Part shown: piece after piece, positions 7,116 through 14,751 of the stretch
Numbering within the stretch: position 1 is the first letter of the stretch
How the letters are laid out: every line of letters starts with the position of its first letter
Assembly (NCBI GenBank): GCA_030740295.1
Contig: JASLXP010000696.1
Location: 1 to 19,374 of the forward strand
Length of the DNA stretch: 19,374 nt
Direction of reading: 5' to 3'
From: Planctomycetota bacterium
Lineage (GTDB): Bacteria; Planctomycetota; PUPC01; JACPCR01
Notes under the pieces: model-generated
What the model was told of the DNA's origin: nothing
The model's database searches: none
The model's input: the letters and a program-made list of their open reading frames with translations, nothing else
Program-made: the position numbers and the translations under genes

Positions 7116-7317
7116 CTGCAGCCCCGGAGGGGCGAAAGCATGTAGCCCCGGACGCAAGTCCGGGGTGTCCAGAAAGTTGCATACGCAAGCCCCGGAGGGG
7201 CGAAAGCGGCCTTTCTTTGAAGTCTGCTTTCGCCCCTCCGGGGCTTTCCTGATAACACCTCACGTTCCTGGGGCTTGCGCCCCGGGCTACATGCTTTCGC
7301 CCCTCCCGGGGCTGCAG
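7116..7317. repeat. Nested inverted repeat of GTAG/GCAA hairpin elements
   Basis: The outer arms, 7116-7164 and 7268-7317, are inverted copies beginning CTGCAGCCCCGG. In each a compact GC-rich hairpin is followed by GCGAAAGCAT, then GTAG and a stem closed by a GCAA tetraloop: CCCCGGAC-GCAA-GTCCGGGG at 7145-7164, and CCCGGGGC-GCAA-GCCCCAGG on the minus strand. The inner arms are 7189-7207 and 7226-7244, perfect inverted copies of the 19-base GCCCCGGAGGGGCGAAAGC. Four related units thus stand in two head-to-head pairs. The stem bases differ between the two GCAA hairpins but pairing is largely kept. The array abuts and truncates a recombinase fragment. Confidence 0.85.
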
Positions 7318-7320
7318 ACG

Positions 7321-7710
7321 AACCCCAAGATTCAGCCACAATCGCCTGGCGTCGGAGAGATGGCTCTCTGTGTAGTTCAAGACTGCTTCGGCATCGAAGC
7401 TCCCGGCTTGGTTGTCGGCGATCTCTGGCTTGGTGAGCAGCATGTCCTGCTCCAGAGGATCGATTTGCTCTTTGTAGGTGGCCTTGTCAATAGTGCCTTC
7501 GAGCAGCAAGTCCAGCAGGCGCTGTTTCTTTTTCTTGAGCTCTTCGAGTTTCTTCTCCGAGACGTCTCGTCTCCGGTACAGATGTTTGGCCTTCTCACCC
7601 TACTCCAGTCGAATCTGCTCTCGGATGAGTTCAACGATGGCGGGGTCAGGCTCAAGCGAGTCCAGCAGTTCGAAAAATGCGTCTTCGATTTTGTCTGCCT
7701 TTGTTGTCAT
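7321..7710 (-). pseudogene. Serine site-specific recombinase, C-terminal coiled-coil fragment
   Basis: Read on the minus strand from 7710 the peptide begins MTTKADKIEDAFFELLDSLE, continues through IVELIREQIRLE, meets a TAG at 7602-7600, and resumes with GEKAKHLYRRRDVSEKKLEE, KKQRLLDLLLEGTIDKATYK and FDAEAVLNYTESHL up to RRLWLNLG. This is the helical region after the zinc-ribbon of large serine recombinases, whose typical forms have an L-L-D-x-x-L-x-G-x-I-D-x-x-T-Y signature and an ARLW near this point. The catalytic resolvase domain and the zinc ribbon are missing, a stop interrupts it, and the repeat at 7116-7317 replaces what should follow. The TAG could come from TGG, a Trp commonly found at this place. 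It is a dead trace of a mobile element. Confidence 0.75.
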
Positions 7711-7755
7711 CACACTGACCGGCACCCCAGTATTCATGAAATCACGCCATTTCTT

Positions 7756-8787
7756 TCACTCTATGTAAGTTGCGGAGCAATGGTGCTGTTTGAAGAAAGC
7801 CTCGACCTTCTTGCCGATGTAGCGGTGATCCGTATCTGCCTGATCCAGATCGATCATATTTTCTGCTGAGAGCGATTCGTAGACCGACTTAATCTGAGCG
7901 TATTGAGCCATGGACTGTTCATAATCGAAACTCGTGTCCTGGGTCATGATCTCGTAGAGCACGGGTCTTGGGGCAATCGCCTTTTGGATGTCCACTTGGT
8001 CGAACCAGTCCAGGAGCCCCGGCACGACCGATGCCCCGCATCGCGGCCCCGGTGACGCCCGGAACGACGACAGGGAGCCGCTGATCACCGCGGCGCCGAC
8101 TCGCCGATCGACGCAGGTGAGCATGTAGGCCTGTACCCCTCCATAGGAGAGCCCGATGCACCCGATCCGGTCTCCCTTCACATCAGGGCGTGTAAGCAGA
8201 TAATCGATCGCCTGCATGTTGCCAGCCGTGGTCACACCCATTGGGACCAGACCGTAGGGGGCGAGGCCGGCAAAGTACTTGTCGCAGATATGTTCCTCAG
8301 ACCATCTGTCCTCCGCCAATAAACGATCCCCAAAGTTGAAACCATCAGTGCAGACACACGCATAGCCAGCCTTCGCCATCAGCACTCCGTAGCCGTAATT
8401 CAGGGCCTCTGAACACTCAATGGCAATCGGATGGGTGTCGGTGACACCAGCCACCATGTCCTTGCCCGCCATGTAACCCCCATGACCATGAAGGCAGATG
8501 ATGCCAGGCCGCGGCTTCGTTCCCTCTTCAGGTGTCAGAACGTAAATTGGCAGGGCGTCGATCATTCCGTTCTTGATAAGCACTTTTTCGCGCACGTAGC
8601 CGTCACACGGTTCGCTGGACAGAAGATCGACATCCGGCTTCTCTTGTCGGTCCGGTAAACCCAGAAGGTCCGCGAGCTTATCTCTTACCCTCTCGGCCCA
8701 GCCTTGAAAGTCCTCCCCGTCCTGATAGCGCAAACGTTTCGCGGCCCGATCATACAACCGCTTATAGAAATCCTCCGGTAACGCCAT
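7756..8787 (-). CDS. Alpha/beta hydrolase, acetyl-xylan-esterase/dienelactone-hydrolase-like
   Basis: 343 residues when started at the ATG at 8787. That start is chosen because AGAGAGG (8798-8792) sits four bases upstream and the family-like N-terminus MALPEDFYKRLYDRAAKRL begins there; a longer in-frame reading from 8895 adds 36 unconvincing residues. The oxyanion segment LHGHGG is at 99-104, nucleophile elbow GLSYGG with Ser214 at 212-217, IAPRPVL at 271-277 followed by the probable acid (Asp284 or Asp288), and His321 in DTDHRYIG. The IAPRP-x-acid arrangement is usual in carbohydrate esterases and related hydrolases of planctomycete-like genomes. No signal peptide, so cytoplasmic. It is transcribed away from the 9405 cluster and converges on the DUF4838 gene. 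A recombinase remnant follows in the same frame directly behind its stop. Confidence 0.88.
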   Translation of the reverse strand: MALPEDFYKRLYDRAAKRLRYQDGEDFQGWAERVRDKLADLLGLPDRQEKPDVDLLSSEPCDGYVREKVLIKNGMIDALPIYVLTPEEGTKPRPGIICLHGHGGYMAGKDMVAGVTDTHPIAIECSEALNYGYGVLMAKAGYACVCTDGFNFGDRLLAEDRWSEEHICDKYFAGLAPYGLVPMGVTTAGNMQAIDYLLTRPDVKGDRIGCIGLSYGGVQAYMLTCVDRRVGAAVISGSLSSFRASPGPRCGASVVPGLLDWFDQVDIQKAIAPRPVLYEIMTQDTSFDYEQSMAQYAQIKSVYESLSAENMIDLDQADTDHRYIGKKVEAFFKQHHCSATYIE

Positions 8788-9404
8788 ATTGCCTCTCTGA
8801 GATGCTGTTTTGAGAATTAAGGATTTGCCGAGCGCAATTCTGACTGATGAGACTCCAGCTTCAACGACCGTAGACGTGCAACGAAAGCCGTGCAAGCACC
8901 GGACAGCTCTCGTATCTATGAAATGGACCTTTGAGGAAAGTTGTGAGGCATCGACAGACGGCTCCCTAGCTGCACGTCACTGCGATAGCCGCCAAGGTGG
9001 CGGCGCGCCCGGGTCAGAAACGCCAAGGGAAGCCCGACGTTACACTTGAAGCAATCCTCTCCAGACCAGAGAAGGTCGGCTTGATACCAAATGTGAAAAC
9101 AGTGTTACCCGATCTAGGCGCGGGTGCGCCAGATGGCGGATGAACCGTTTCCGCCGCCGCTCGGGGCCGAAGCCTACAAGCCCGGCCTGTGCGAGCGCTG
9201 GAACCTGCGCGAAGGAATGAAAGTCAGGGCCTCGGAATGGTCTGAAAATTGACCCATTCTCCAAGATTTTGCCAATGCCCGTCTTGTCTTTTGACAGTTC
9301 CATTTCAACCAAAGAAAAGGGTATGTTGAAAGTCTCGAAAATCTGCTGCTTGGGAATACTGGCAGCAATGAGCGGAGGAACAGTCACCATGCCGGGCACG
9401 AAAC
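8788..9404. other. Divergent intergenic region, no convincing gene
   Basis: Probably holds the promoters of the minus-strand hydrolase and of the 9405 cluster. Visible contents: a 6-bp hairpin GCCGCC-AAGGT-GGCGGC at 8988-9004, and two very short plus-strand ORFs at 9133-9252 and 9323-9412. A minus-strand frame at 9040-9531 crosses the amidohydrolase start and looks like a shadow. A TTGACA lies at 9291-9296 but no -10 box is found at the right distance. Confidence 0.55.
9133..9252 (+). other. Short ORF, possible gene remnant, not recognised
   Basis: 39 residues starting MADEPFPPPLGAEAYKPGLC and ending REGMKVRASEWSEN. The composition (mixed charged and aromatic residues, LREGMKV) is protein-like rather than shadow-like, so it could be the last piece of a lost gene. 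There is no ribosome binding site before the ATG, and the frame closes 15 bases upstream of it. No function is proposed. Confidence 0.2.
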
Positions 9405-9412
9405 ATGACTGA
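9323..9412 (+). CDS. Short signal-peptide-like leader ORF overlapping the amidohydrolase start
   Basis: 29 residues with a Lys and then a hydrophobic stretch (MLKVSKICCLGILAAMSGG), like the opening of an exported or lipoprotein precursor. It is preceded by the purine-rich AAAGAAAAGGG. It runs past the amidohydrolase ATG at 9405 and stops at 9410-9412, an 8-base overlap in another frame. It may be the beheaded start of a lost secreted protein, or a leader that couples translation to the next gene. GGAGGA lies within it at 9374-9379, ten bases before an in-frame ATG. Confidence 0.3.
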   Translation: MLKVSKICCLGILAAMSGGTVTMPGTKHD

Positions 9413-11045
9413 ACATCTTTTCTTTGACTGCAATGCGGCCATTGGCCCGCTTCCGCGGAAACATCGCGAAGCGCGTTGGAGCAGGGATCATCTGCTCGAT
9501 GATCTCGACCTTGCCGGAATCGCGGGGGCACTGGTTCATCAGCGATTGGCGTTGAACTATGACCCGATGGTCGGGAACAGGAAACTGCTCGAGGAGATCG
9601 AAGACGATCGAGAGCGCCTCTATCCCTGCTGGGTGGCCCTGCCCAATTTCAGCGGGGAGTTCCCGCCGGTGAGTGAGTTTATGAAGGAACTCGAAGACCA
9701 TGACGTCCGAGCCGTGCGGATTGAGCCCCAGGTCTTTGGCGCTCCCGAGACTGAGCGTGTCTGGGGAGAACTGCGTGACGCACTTCTGGATCAGAATCTT
9801 CTATGCGTCCTGCCGACTCCCGGATACAGCGGGAAGATCGATGGCTTTGAACGGATGCTGGAGATTTTCCGAAACAACAAAGTCCTGATGGTGAATCACG
9901 TCTGGTCGCAGTGGCGGCAGGTGATCGCCTTCATGGAGGAGTTCCCCAACCTGCACATCGATTTCAATCTCTTCCAGGCCAACCGGGCAATGGAACATTT
10001 CGCGGAACGATTCGGCGCAGAGCGGTGTCTCTTCGGCACAGGACTGCCCGACCGGGCGCCGGGCGCGGCCCGCGGGTTCATCGATTTCTCATTGCTGGCG
10101 GAAGAACAGACCCGGTTGATCGCCGGCGAGAATCTGCGTCGTCTTCTGGGAGGAGCGGGGCCTGCTGAGATTCCCAAACCGGGTGAGTGGAGCGACGCCA
10201 TCACGGAGGCGGAGCGGCAAGGGGAACCGATCCCCTGCCTGGCCATCGATGCCCATTGCCATATGGGTCATGATGGTGCAAACACGGTCGGCAAAACGGT
10301 GGTCGCCCTGAAAGGTGATGCTGAGGGGATGATTGAACTCACTCGTCGGGCGGGCATCGATCAGACCGCGGTGATGTCCTGGGTGGGGCCGCTCTCCATG
10401 GACTCTGAAATGGGAAATGAAGTGGTCGCGAATGCGGTCAGTCAGTTTCCGGAAGAGATCATTGGCCTGGCGACGGTCAATCCGGAATACGACGACGAAG
10501 AGAAGATTCAGGAGATTATTCAGAGGTATCATATTGAGTTGGGCTTCCCGGGACTGAAAACGTTCACGCCCGCCCAGGTCATTGATTACGACGACCCGCT
10601 CTTCCATACCTGGTATCAGTTTGGCAACGATCACGATCTCTACCTGGTTCTCGATCCTCGCGGAAGGGAGAACGCCGACACTGTTGTCCGCAGATTGGCT
10701 GAAAAGTATCCGCGGCTCGGTATCCATCTGGATCACTGCGGACGCGGGTGGGATTACACCAAGTGGGTCGTTTCGCTGATCAAGGAATACGACAACATTT
10801 GGGGACAGTTGAATTTCACGCTGGTCACCAATGGCGTAGTGGAGTACATGGTCGAGGAGGTCGGTGCCGACCGAGTTCTGTTCGGAACGGATGCCCCAAT
10901 GCGCGACCCGCGTCCCCAGGTCAGTTGGTTGACCTTTACCCGGATCTCAGAAGCGGATAAGAGGAAGATCTTTGGTGAGAACTTCGCCGCGATTATCGAG
11001 AAGGCGAAACGCAATCTGAAGGCCACTCGCGAAGAGCAGGGCTAG
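9405..11045 (+). CDS. Tandem amidohydrolase-2 family protein: degenerate N-half fused to intact C-half
   Basis: 546 residues made of two TIM-barrel repeats of about 260-270 residues each. The C-terminal repeat (from ~279) has the metal ligands of the PF04909-type amidohydrolases: IDAHCHMG (His284, His286), LDHCGRGW (His444) and FGTDAP (Asp496). The N-terminal repeat follows the same path, but FDCNAAIG has Asn10 and Ala12 where the histidines belong, and FGTGLP has Gly213 in place of the Asp; only His165 in VNHVWSQW persists. The first half is therefore probably a structural or regulatory pseudoenzyme. Members of this family hydrolyse or decarboxylate small carboxylates and lactones; a lactone or uronate-derived substrate would fit the lyase downstream, as inference. 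No signal peptide. The start has only a distant purine-rich site. The stop is 18 bases before the heparinase ATG. Confidence 0.85.
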   Translation: MTEHLFFDCNAAIGPLPRKHREARWSRDHLLDDLDLAGIAGALVHQRLALNYDPMVGNRKLLEEIEDDRERLYPCWVALPNFSGEFPPVSEFMKELEDHDVRAVRIEPQVFGAPETERVWGELRDALLDQNLLCVLPTPGYSGKIDGFERMLEIFRNNKVLMVNHVWSQWRQVIAFMEEFPNLHIDFNLFQANRAMEHFAERFGAERCLFGTGLPDRAPGAARGFIDFSLLAEEQTRLIAGENLRRLLGGAGPAEIPKPGEWSDAITEAERQGEPIPCLAIDAHCHMGHDGANTVGKTVVALKGDAEGMIELTRRAGIDQTAVMSWVGPLSMDSEMGNEVVANAVSQFPEEIIGLATVNPEYDDEEKIQEIIQRYHIELGFPGLKTFTPAQVIDYDDPLFHTWYQFGNDHDLYLVLDPRGRENADTVVRRLAEKYPRLGIHLDHCGRGWDYTKWVVSLIKEYDNIWGQLNFTLVTNGVVEYMVEEVGADRVLFGTDAPMRDPRPQVSWLTFTRISEADKRKIFGENFAAIIEKAKRNLKATREEQG

Positions 11046-11063
11046 GACAGGAAGATTGGCAGC

Positions 11064-13658
11064 ATGAAACGCAAGCAAAGCTCGATCCTGTTCACTGAAA
11101 CGAAGCGGCAGAACGCCAGAGCCAACATCCGCCGGTTCGATTGGGCGCGGGAGGAAGCCGAATCGATCCTCGCCCGGGCGGATATCTGGGCTGAGAAATC
11201 AGATGAGGAGCTCTGGGCCTTTGTGCCTGGCCACACACTTCACCGCTACATTCACGTCAACACTTTGAAGGGGTGTCCCGCATGCGGCACGAACGCGCTG
11301 GAGTACGGGGCCTACGAATGGGCAACGGTTCCGCACGAGATGCCGTGGAAAGTGAAGTGCCCAAGCTGCGCAGAGATCTTTCCAAAGAACGACTTTGGTG
11401 CGTTTTATCTTTCCGGCCTCGATGAGAGCGGAATCTTTCGCCGAGAACTGGCAGATGCTTCCCTGCTCTTCAATGCTGACCATCCGGATCCGTCTGACCC
11501 GAATCACAAGTTTGGTGTGGATGACGGGAGCGGATGGGAAGACTTCACTTTCATTCCTTACTACATGCACTGGGGAGTCTGGGCGAACCTGGCGTTCGTC
11601 GGCAACGCTCGCACTCAGAGCATTCTGTATGACCTGTCCAGGTCGTTCTGCTTCACCGGTGAACAGTGCTACGCACACAAGGCTGCCATTCTGCTCGACC
11701 GAATCGCAGACGTTTACGAGAAGATGGATTATTTCGACCAGGGGGATCACGGCCTGGAGGCTCCCGGAGGGGTCTTCGATTCGGTTTGGGAGGCGTTCTA
11801 TTTTTCCACCCTTGCCGACGCTTACGATGCCATCTTCGATGGGATTATTGAGGACAGGGAACTGGTCGACTTTCTGCATGAGAAAGCGACAGCAATGCGC
11901 CTGGAGAACTCGAAGGAGAGCTTTGAACAGGTTCAGGCGAACATCGAAGACAACCTGCTGCGAGAAGGCAGGCACCGAATCTTCACCGGCGACATCTGGG
12001 CCAACGCCACCATCCATCACGATACTTGCGCCCGATTGACGCTCGTGCTCGACGATGAGAATCGAGACCGGGACTTGAATCAGGTCATCTTTGAGGCGCT
12101 CCCCATCCTGCCAAGGCGGGAACTCGATCGGAAGCAGTCCGTGGCCGGCATCATTGAGCGGTCGCTGAAGGAAGACGGATCAGGATACGAATCCATCAAT
12201 TATCACACCTGCTTCGATTCCCTTCGGACGCTCGGAAATCTCCTCGCCGGAGATGAACGATTCGATGTGTATCGCCTCTTCCCTCAATTCGAGAAGTTTT
12301 TCGATCACTACATCGACACCATTTGCATCGAGCGTTACTACCCGCACCTGGGAGACTCCTGGAACACGGGCGGGTCGAGCTATCCTTCGAGGTCGCACTG
12401 GGCGCGCTTTCCGACCATCGAGGCGTATGTCGATGCCTTTCGTCACTACCGGAATCCTCGCCACGCTCAGTTCGTGAATTTTCTCTGCCAGGGAGACCTC
12501 GATGCGGTTCACGGCGACATCTTCGAGGAAGAGCCCGATGCCATTCGGGAGGAGATTCGCGAGGTAGCCGATGACGCGGGCCGGCTGAATTGGGAGAGCC
12601 AGCAGTTTACGGGCTTCGGTCTCGTCATTTTGCGGAGCGGCGAGGGAGATTCTCAACGCGCTGCCTGGCTTTCGCACGCCGCACCCGCATCCCACGGGCA
12701 CCGAGACAAAATGAGTATCGGAATGTTCGCACACGGACTGAACCTGATGCCCGATTTTGGCTACCCGGAATACACCGGCGGCGGTGGGCCTAGCAAAGAC
12801 AAACGCCGGCACTCATGGACGGCGAATACGGTCTCGCATAATTCGGTCGTTGTGGATCAGGTGGGACAGAATCGTGTTGCGGATGCGGAGGCCGCGCTGA
12901 TTACCGACTCTTTCGTCAAGGCAGCCATCGCCAGCGGGCCGGGCAATTATTACGCCACGAATGTTTATCGGCGCGCGCTGCTCCTCATCGACATCGATGA
13001 TCACGACAGCTACCTGCTGGATGTGTTCATGATCGAAGGCGGGAACGACCACCTGTACAGCTTTCACAGCGCCGAGGGCGGGGTCCAAACCAGCGGCCTG
13101 GAACTCAATGCACGTGAGGGAACGCTCGCCGGTAAAGAGATCCCATTCGCTGAACTTGAGCTGAAGGGCTCAAACGTCTGGCAATCCGCAGAGGAGGCCC
13201 GCAGTGGATATGACTACCTCTACAACATCGAGCAGGACGGTCAGCCGCCGGGAACCTGGAGCGTCGAGTGGGATATCAAGGACTCTTGGGGCGCGCTCGA
13301 ACACGAGAGCGATGTCCGGCTCAAGCTCACAATGCTCTCAGATGTCGATGAAGTCTTTCTGGCGGACGGTGACCCGCCTCAGGCCGGCAAAGGAAATCCC
13401 CGACGATTGAAGTTCGTTCTGGCACACAGGAGCGGGACAGATCTCGAATCCTGTTTCGTTTCGGTGATTGAGCCATTCCGATCGGAGAGCAGGCTCGAGT
13501 CGATTTCAAAAGGCGAAGGTGAAGGGTCTGCGCAGCTGATCGAAGTTGAAATGAAAGACGGAAACAGAGACGTCATCGTCCTCTCAGAAGATAGAAAGCA
13601 GTTGACCGTTCAGAGGGGAGAGAAGATTACAGAAATTCCACTAATCACACAGAAATGA
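11064..13658 (+). CDS. Heparinase II/III-like polysaccharide lyase with N-terminal zinc-ribbon-like motif
   Basis: 864 residues. After ~60 helical residues a CPAC...CPSC pair (Cys71, Cys74, Cys99, Cys102) forms a likely zinc ribbon, a segment found in one branch of heparinase II/III-like proteins. A long all-helical toroid domain follows (~130-510) with the aromatic/His-rich region around HYIDTICIERYYPH. The C-terminal beta-sandwich starts with LSHAAPASHGHRDKMSIG (SHGH at 543-546), which in this superfamily holds the catalytic or metal-binding histidines, then NSVVVDQVGQNR. Such enzymes cleave uronate-containing polysaccharides by beta-elimination. Unlike most relatives it has no signal peptide, so it may act in the cytoplasm on imported oligosaccharides. 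AGGAAG eight bases before the ATG supports the start. Almost certainly in one operon with the preceding amidohydrolase. Confidence 0.85.
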   Translation: MKRKQSSILFTETKRQNARANIRRFDWAREEAESILARADIWAEKSDEELWAFVPGHTLHRYIHVNTLKGCPACGTNALEYGAYEWATVPHEMPWKVKCPSCAEIFPKNDFGAFYLSGLDESGIFRRELADASLLFNADHPDPSDPNHKFGVDDGSGWEDFTFIPYYMHWGVWANLAFVGNARTQSILYDLSRSFCFTGEQCYAHKAAILLDRIADVYEKMDYFDQGDHGLEAPGGVFDSVWEAFYFSTLADAYDAIFDGIIEDRELVDFLHEKATAMRLENSKESFEQVQANIEDNLLREGRHRIFTGDIWANATIHHDTCARLTLVLDDENRDRDLNQVIFEALPILPRRELDRKQSVAGIIERSLKEDGSGYESINYHTCFDSLRTLGNLLAGDERFDVYRLFPQFEKFFDHYIDTICIERYYPHLGDSWNTGGSSYPSRSHWARFPTIEAYVDAFRHYRNPRHAQFVNFLCQGDLDAVHGDIFEEEPDAIREEIREVADDAGRLNWESQQFTGFGLVILRSGEGDSQRAAWLSHAAPASHGHRDKMSIGMFAHGLNLMPDFGYPEYTGGGGPSKDKRRHSWTANTVSHNSVVVDQVGQNRVADAEAALITDSFVKAAIASGPGNYYATNVYRRALLLIDIDDHDSYLLDVFMIEGGNDHLYSFHSAEGGVQTSGLELNAREGTLAGKEIPFAELELKGSNVWQSAEEARSGYDYLYNIEQDGQPPGTWSVEWDIKDSWGALEHESDVRLKLTMLSDVDEVFLADGDPPQAGKGNPRRLKFVLAHRSGTDLESCFVSVIEPFRSESRLESISKGEGEGSAQLIEVEMKDGNRDVIVLSEDRKQLTVQRGEKITEIPLITQK

Positions 13659-13864
13659 AAACAGAGCCACGACATTCGCATCCCGTGCTGACGGCTTCGC
13701 CGTTCAGATCGAGATAGAAAGTCAGACTGCGAGCGCGACAGGGCCGCGTGACTTCGTCGCGAAGCACAGGAAAAAGTAGCAGCGGGACGATAAGGTGTCG
13801 GTAAGCAATTCCAAAGATCGGTTTCTGACACCACTGTTCCCCAACATCTGAAGAAGGAGTGGCT
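13659..13864. other. Intergenic spacer with hairpins
   Basis: Contains an imperfect stem CTGACGGC/GCCGTTCAG around TTC near 13688-13707, and CTTCG-TCG-CGAAG near 13753-13765. Neither is followed by a T-run. No gene is seen. It separates the amidohydrolase-heparinase pair from the esterase. Confidence 0.4.
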
Positions 13865-14620
13865 ATGTTGAAGTTGACTGCTTTTGTTGGGTTGTTGTTC
13901 GCTGGGCACGCAACAAGCGCGGGGGAGCGTTGGAATGCCCTTTATGAGCCCCAGGTGGTCGAGGGAATGCCGTGCCGGGTAATGAAGCCGTTGGGATTTG
14001 ACTCGAAGAAGGGATACCCGGTGATTGTTTCGCTGCATGGCGCGGGCGGGAAGGGAACAAACAATGACAAGCAGTTGAAGGACTGGAATAAGCAGTTGGC
14101 GGAGGCGCGGCGGCGGAAGGATTTCCCCTGCTATGTGGTGGCGCCCCAGGCAGCCGGAATGTGGAACGCGGAGCATCTGGAAAAACTCAAGGCGCTCATC
14201 AAGAGGCTGCCGTCGGTCGACATGGATCGCATCTACATCATGGGGCATTCGATGGGCGGGCATGGAACCTATATTCTCATTCAGCTCGATCCAGACTATT
14301 TCGCGGCGGCCGCGCCGTCGGCCGGCAGCGGTCGGAGGAGATCAAGGGAGTTTATCGATCCGGCAAAGATCAAGGATCTGCCGATCTGGGCGTTCCATGG
14401 CGGTAAGGACGGGATATGCCCCATTGAGAAAGATCAGGCGGTTCTGGCCGAAATGAAGAAGCTGGGCGGAAATATGAAGCTCACCACCTGGGCGGGCGAC
14501 AGGCATGCCGTATCCGGCAAAATGATTGTTGGCGCCGATAATGGAACCACGGAATTCAGCAGTGACCGCTGCGATAAGGAGCCGGATTTCATGACATGGC
14601 TTTTCAAACAGAAGCGCTGA
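13865..14620 (+). CDS. Secreted PHB-depolymerase/LpqC-like esterase
   Basis: 251 residues from the ATG at 13865. That start is set by AAGGAG at 13854-13859 five bases upstream; a GTG at 13859 overlaps this site and is not the start. MLKLTAFVGLLFAGHATSAG is a signal peptide, so the enzyme is exported. The alpha/beta-hydrolase motifs are SLHGAGGKG (oxyanion loop, 57-64), GHSMGG (127-132, nucleophile Ser129), FHGGKDGICP (acid Asp182) and GDRHAV (His214). The family includes feruloyl and acetyl esterases and polyester depolymerases. In this neighbourhood, removal of acyl groups from a polysaccharide is the likeliest role, as inference. The final helix FMTWLFKQKR is typical of these small planctomycete-type esterases. 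Confidence 0.85.
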   Translation: MLKLTAFVGLLFAGHATSAGERWNALYEPQVVEGMPCRVMKPLGFDSKKGYPVIVSLHGAGGKGTNNDKQLKDWNKQLAEARRRKDFPCYVVAPQAAGMWNAEHLEKLKALIKRLPSVDMDRIYIMGHSMGGHGTYILIQLDPDYFAAAAPSAGSGRRRSREFIDPAKIKDLPIWAFHGGKDGICPIEKDQAVLAEMKKLGGNMKLTTWAGDRHAVSGKMIVGADNGTTEFSSDRCDKEPDFMTWLFKQKR

Positions 14621-14751
14621 TGGATTCAAGACGATAGTGAAATCACGGAACACTCCTGCCGTCTTCTCCCGGGCTGAAGAGTACGCTTGCTGGAGCTCTC
14701 CATATTACATAATCAAGATCCCCAAAAACGAAATTAAGGAGTGGCGCATCC

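Larger units (their letters stand above)
6919..7755. other. Gene-free convergent junction full of repeats and a recombinase remnant
   Basis: Between two convergent genes. It holds a 5-bp hairpin CGAGC-CTGCG-GCTCG (7006-7020), a GTAGC at 6976-6980 facing GCTAC at 7049-7053, the large nested inverted repeat 7116-7317 and the serine recombinase fragment 7321-7710. A long plus-strand frame at 7069-7869 is antisense to the repeat, the recombinase remnant and the hydrolase 3' end, and is rejected. No clear intrinsic terminator was seen for either gene. Confidence 0.7.

Noticed and set aside
7116..7317. CRISPR array
   Set aside because: Repeats are inverted, few and irregularly spaced, with no unique spacers of even length.
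7069..7869. 266-residue plus-strand ORF through the repeat array
   Set aside because: It is antisense to the recombinase remnant and the hydrolase 3' end, and its first third is translated repeat sequence.
9040..9531. 163-residue minus-strand ORF over the cluster promoter region
   Set aside because: It overlaps the conserved start of the amidohydrolase and has no recognisable motif or ribosome binding site.
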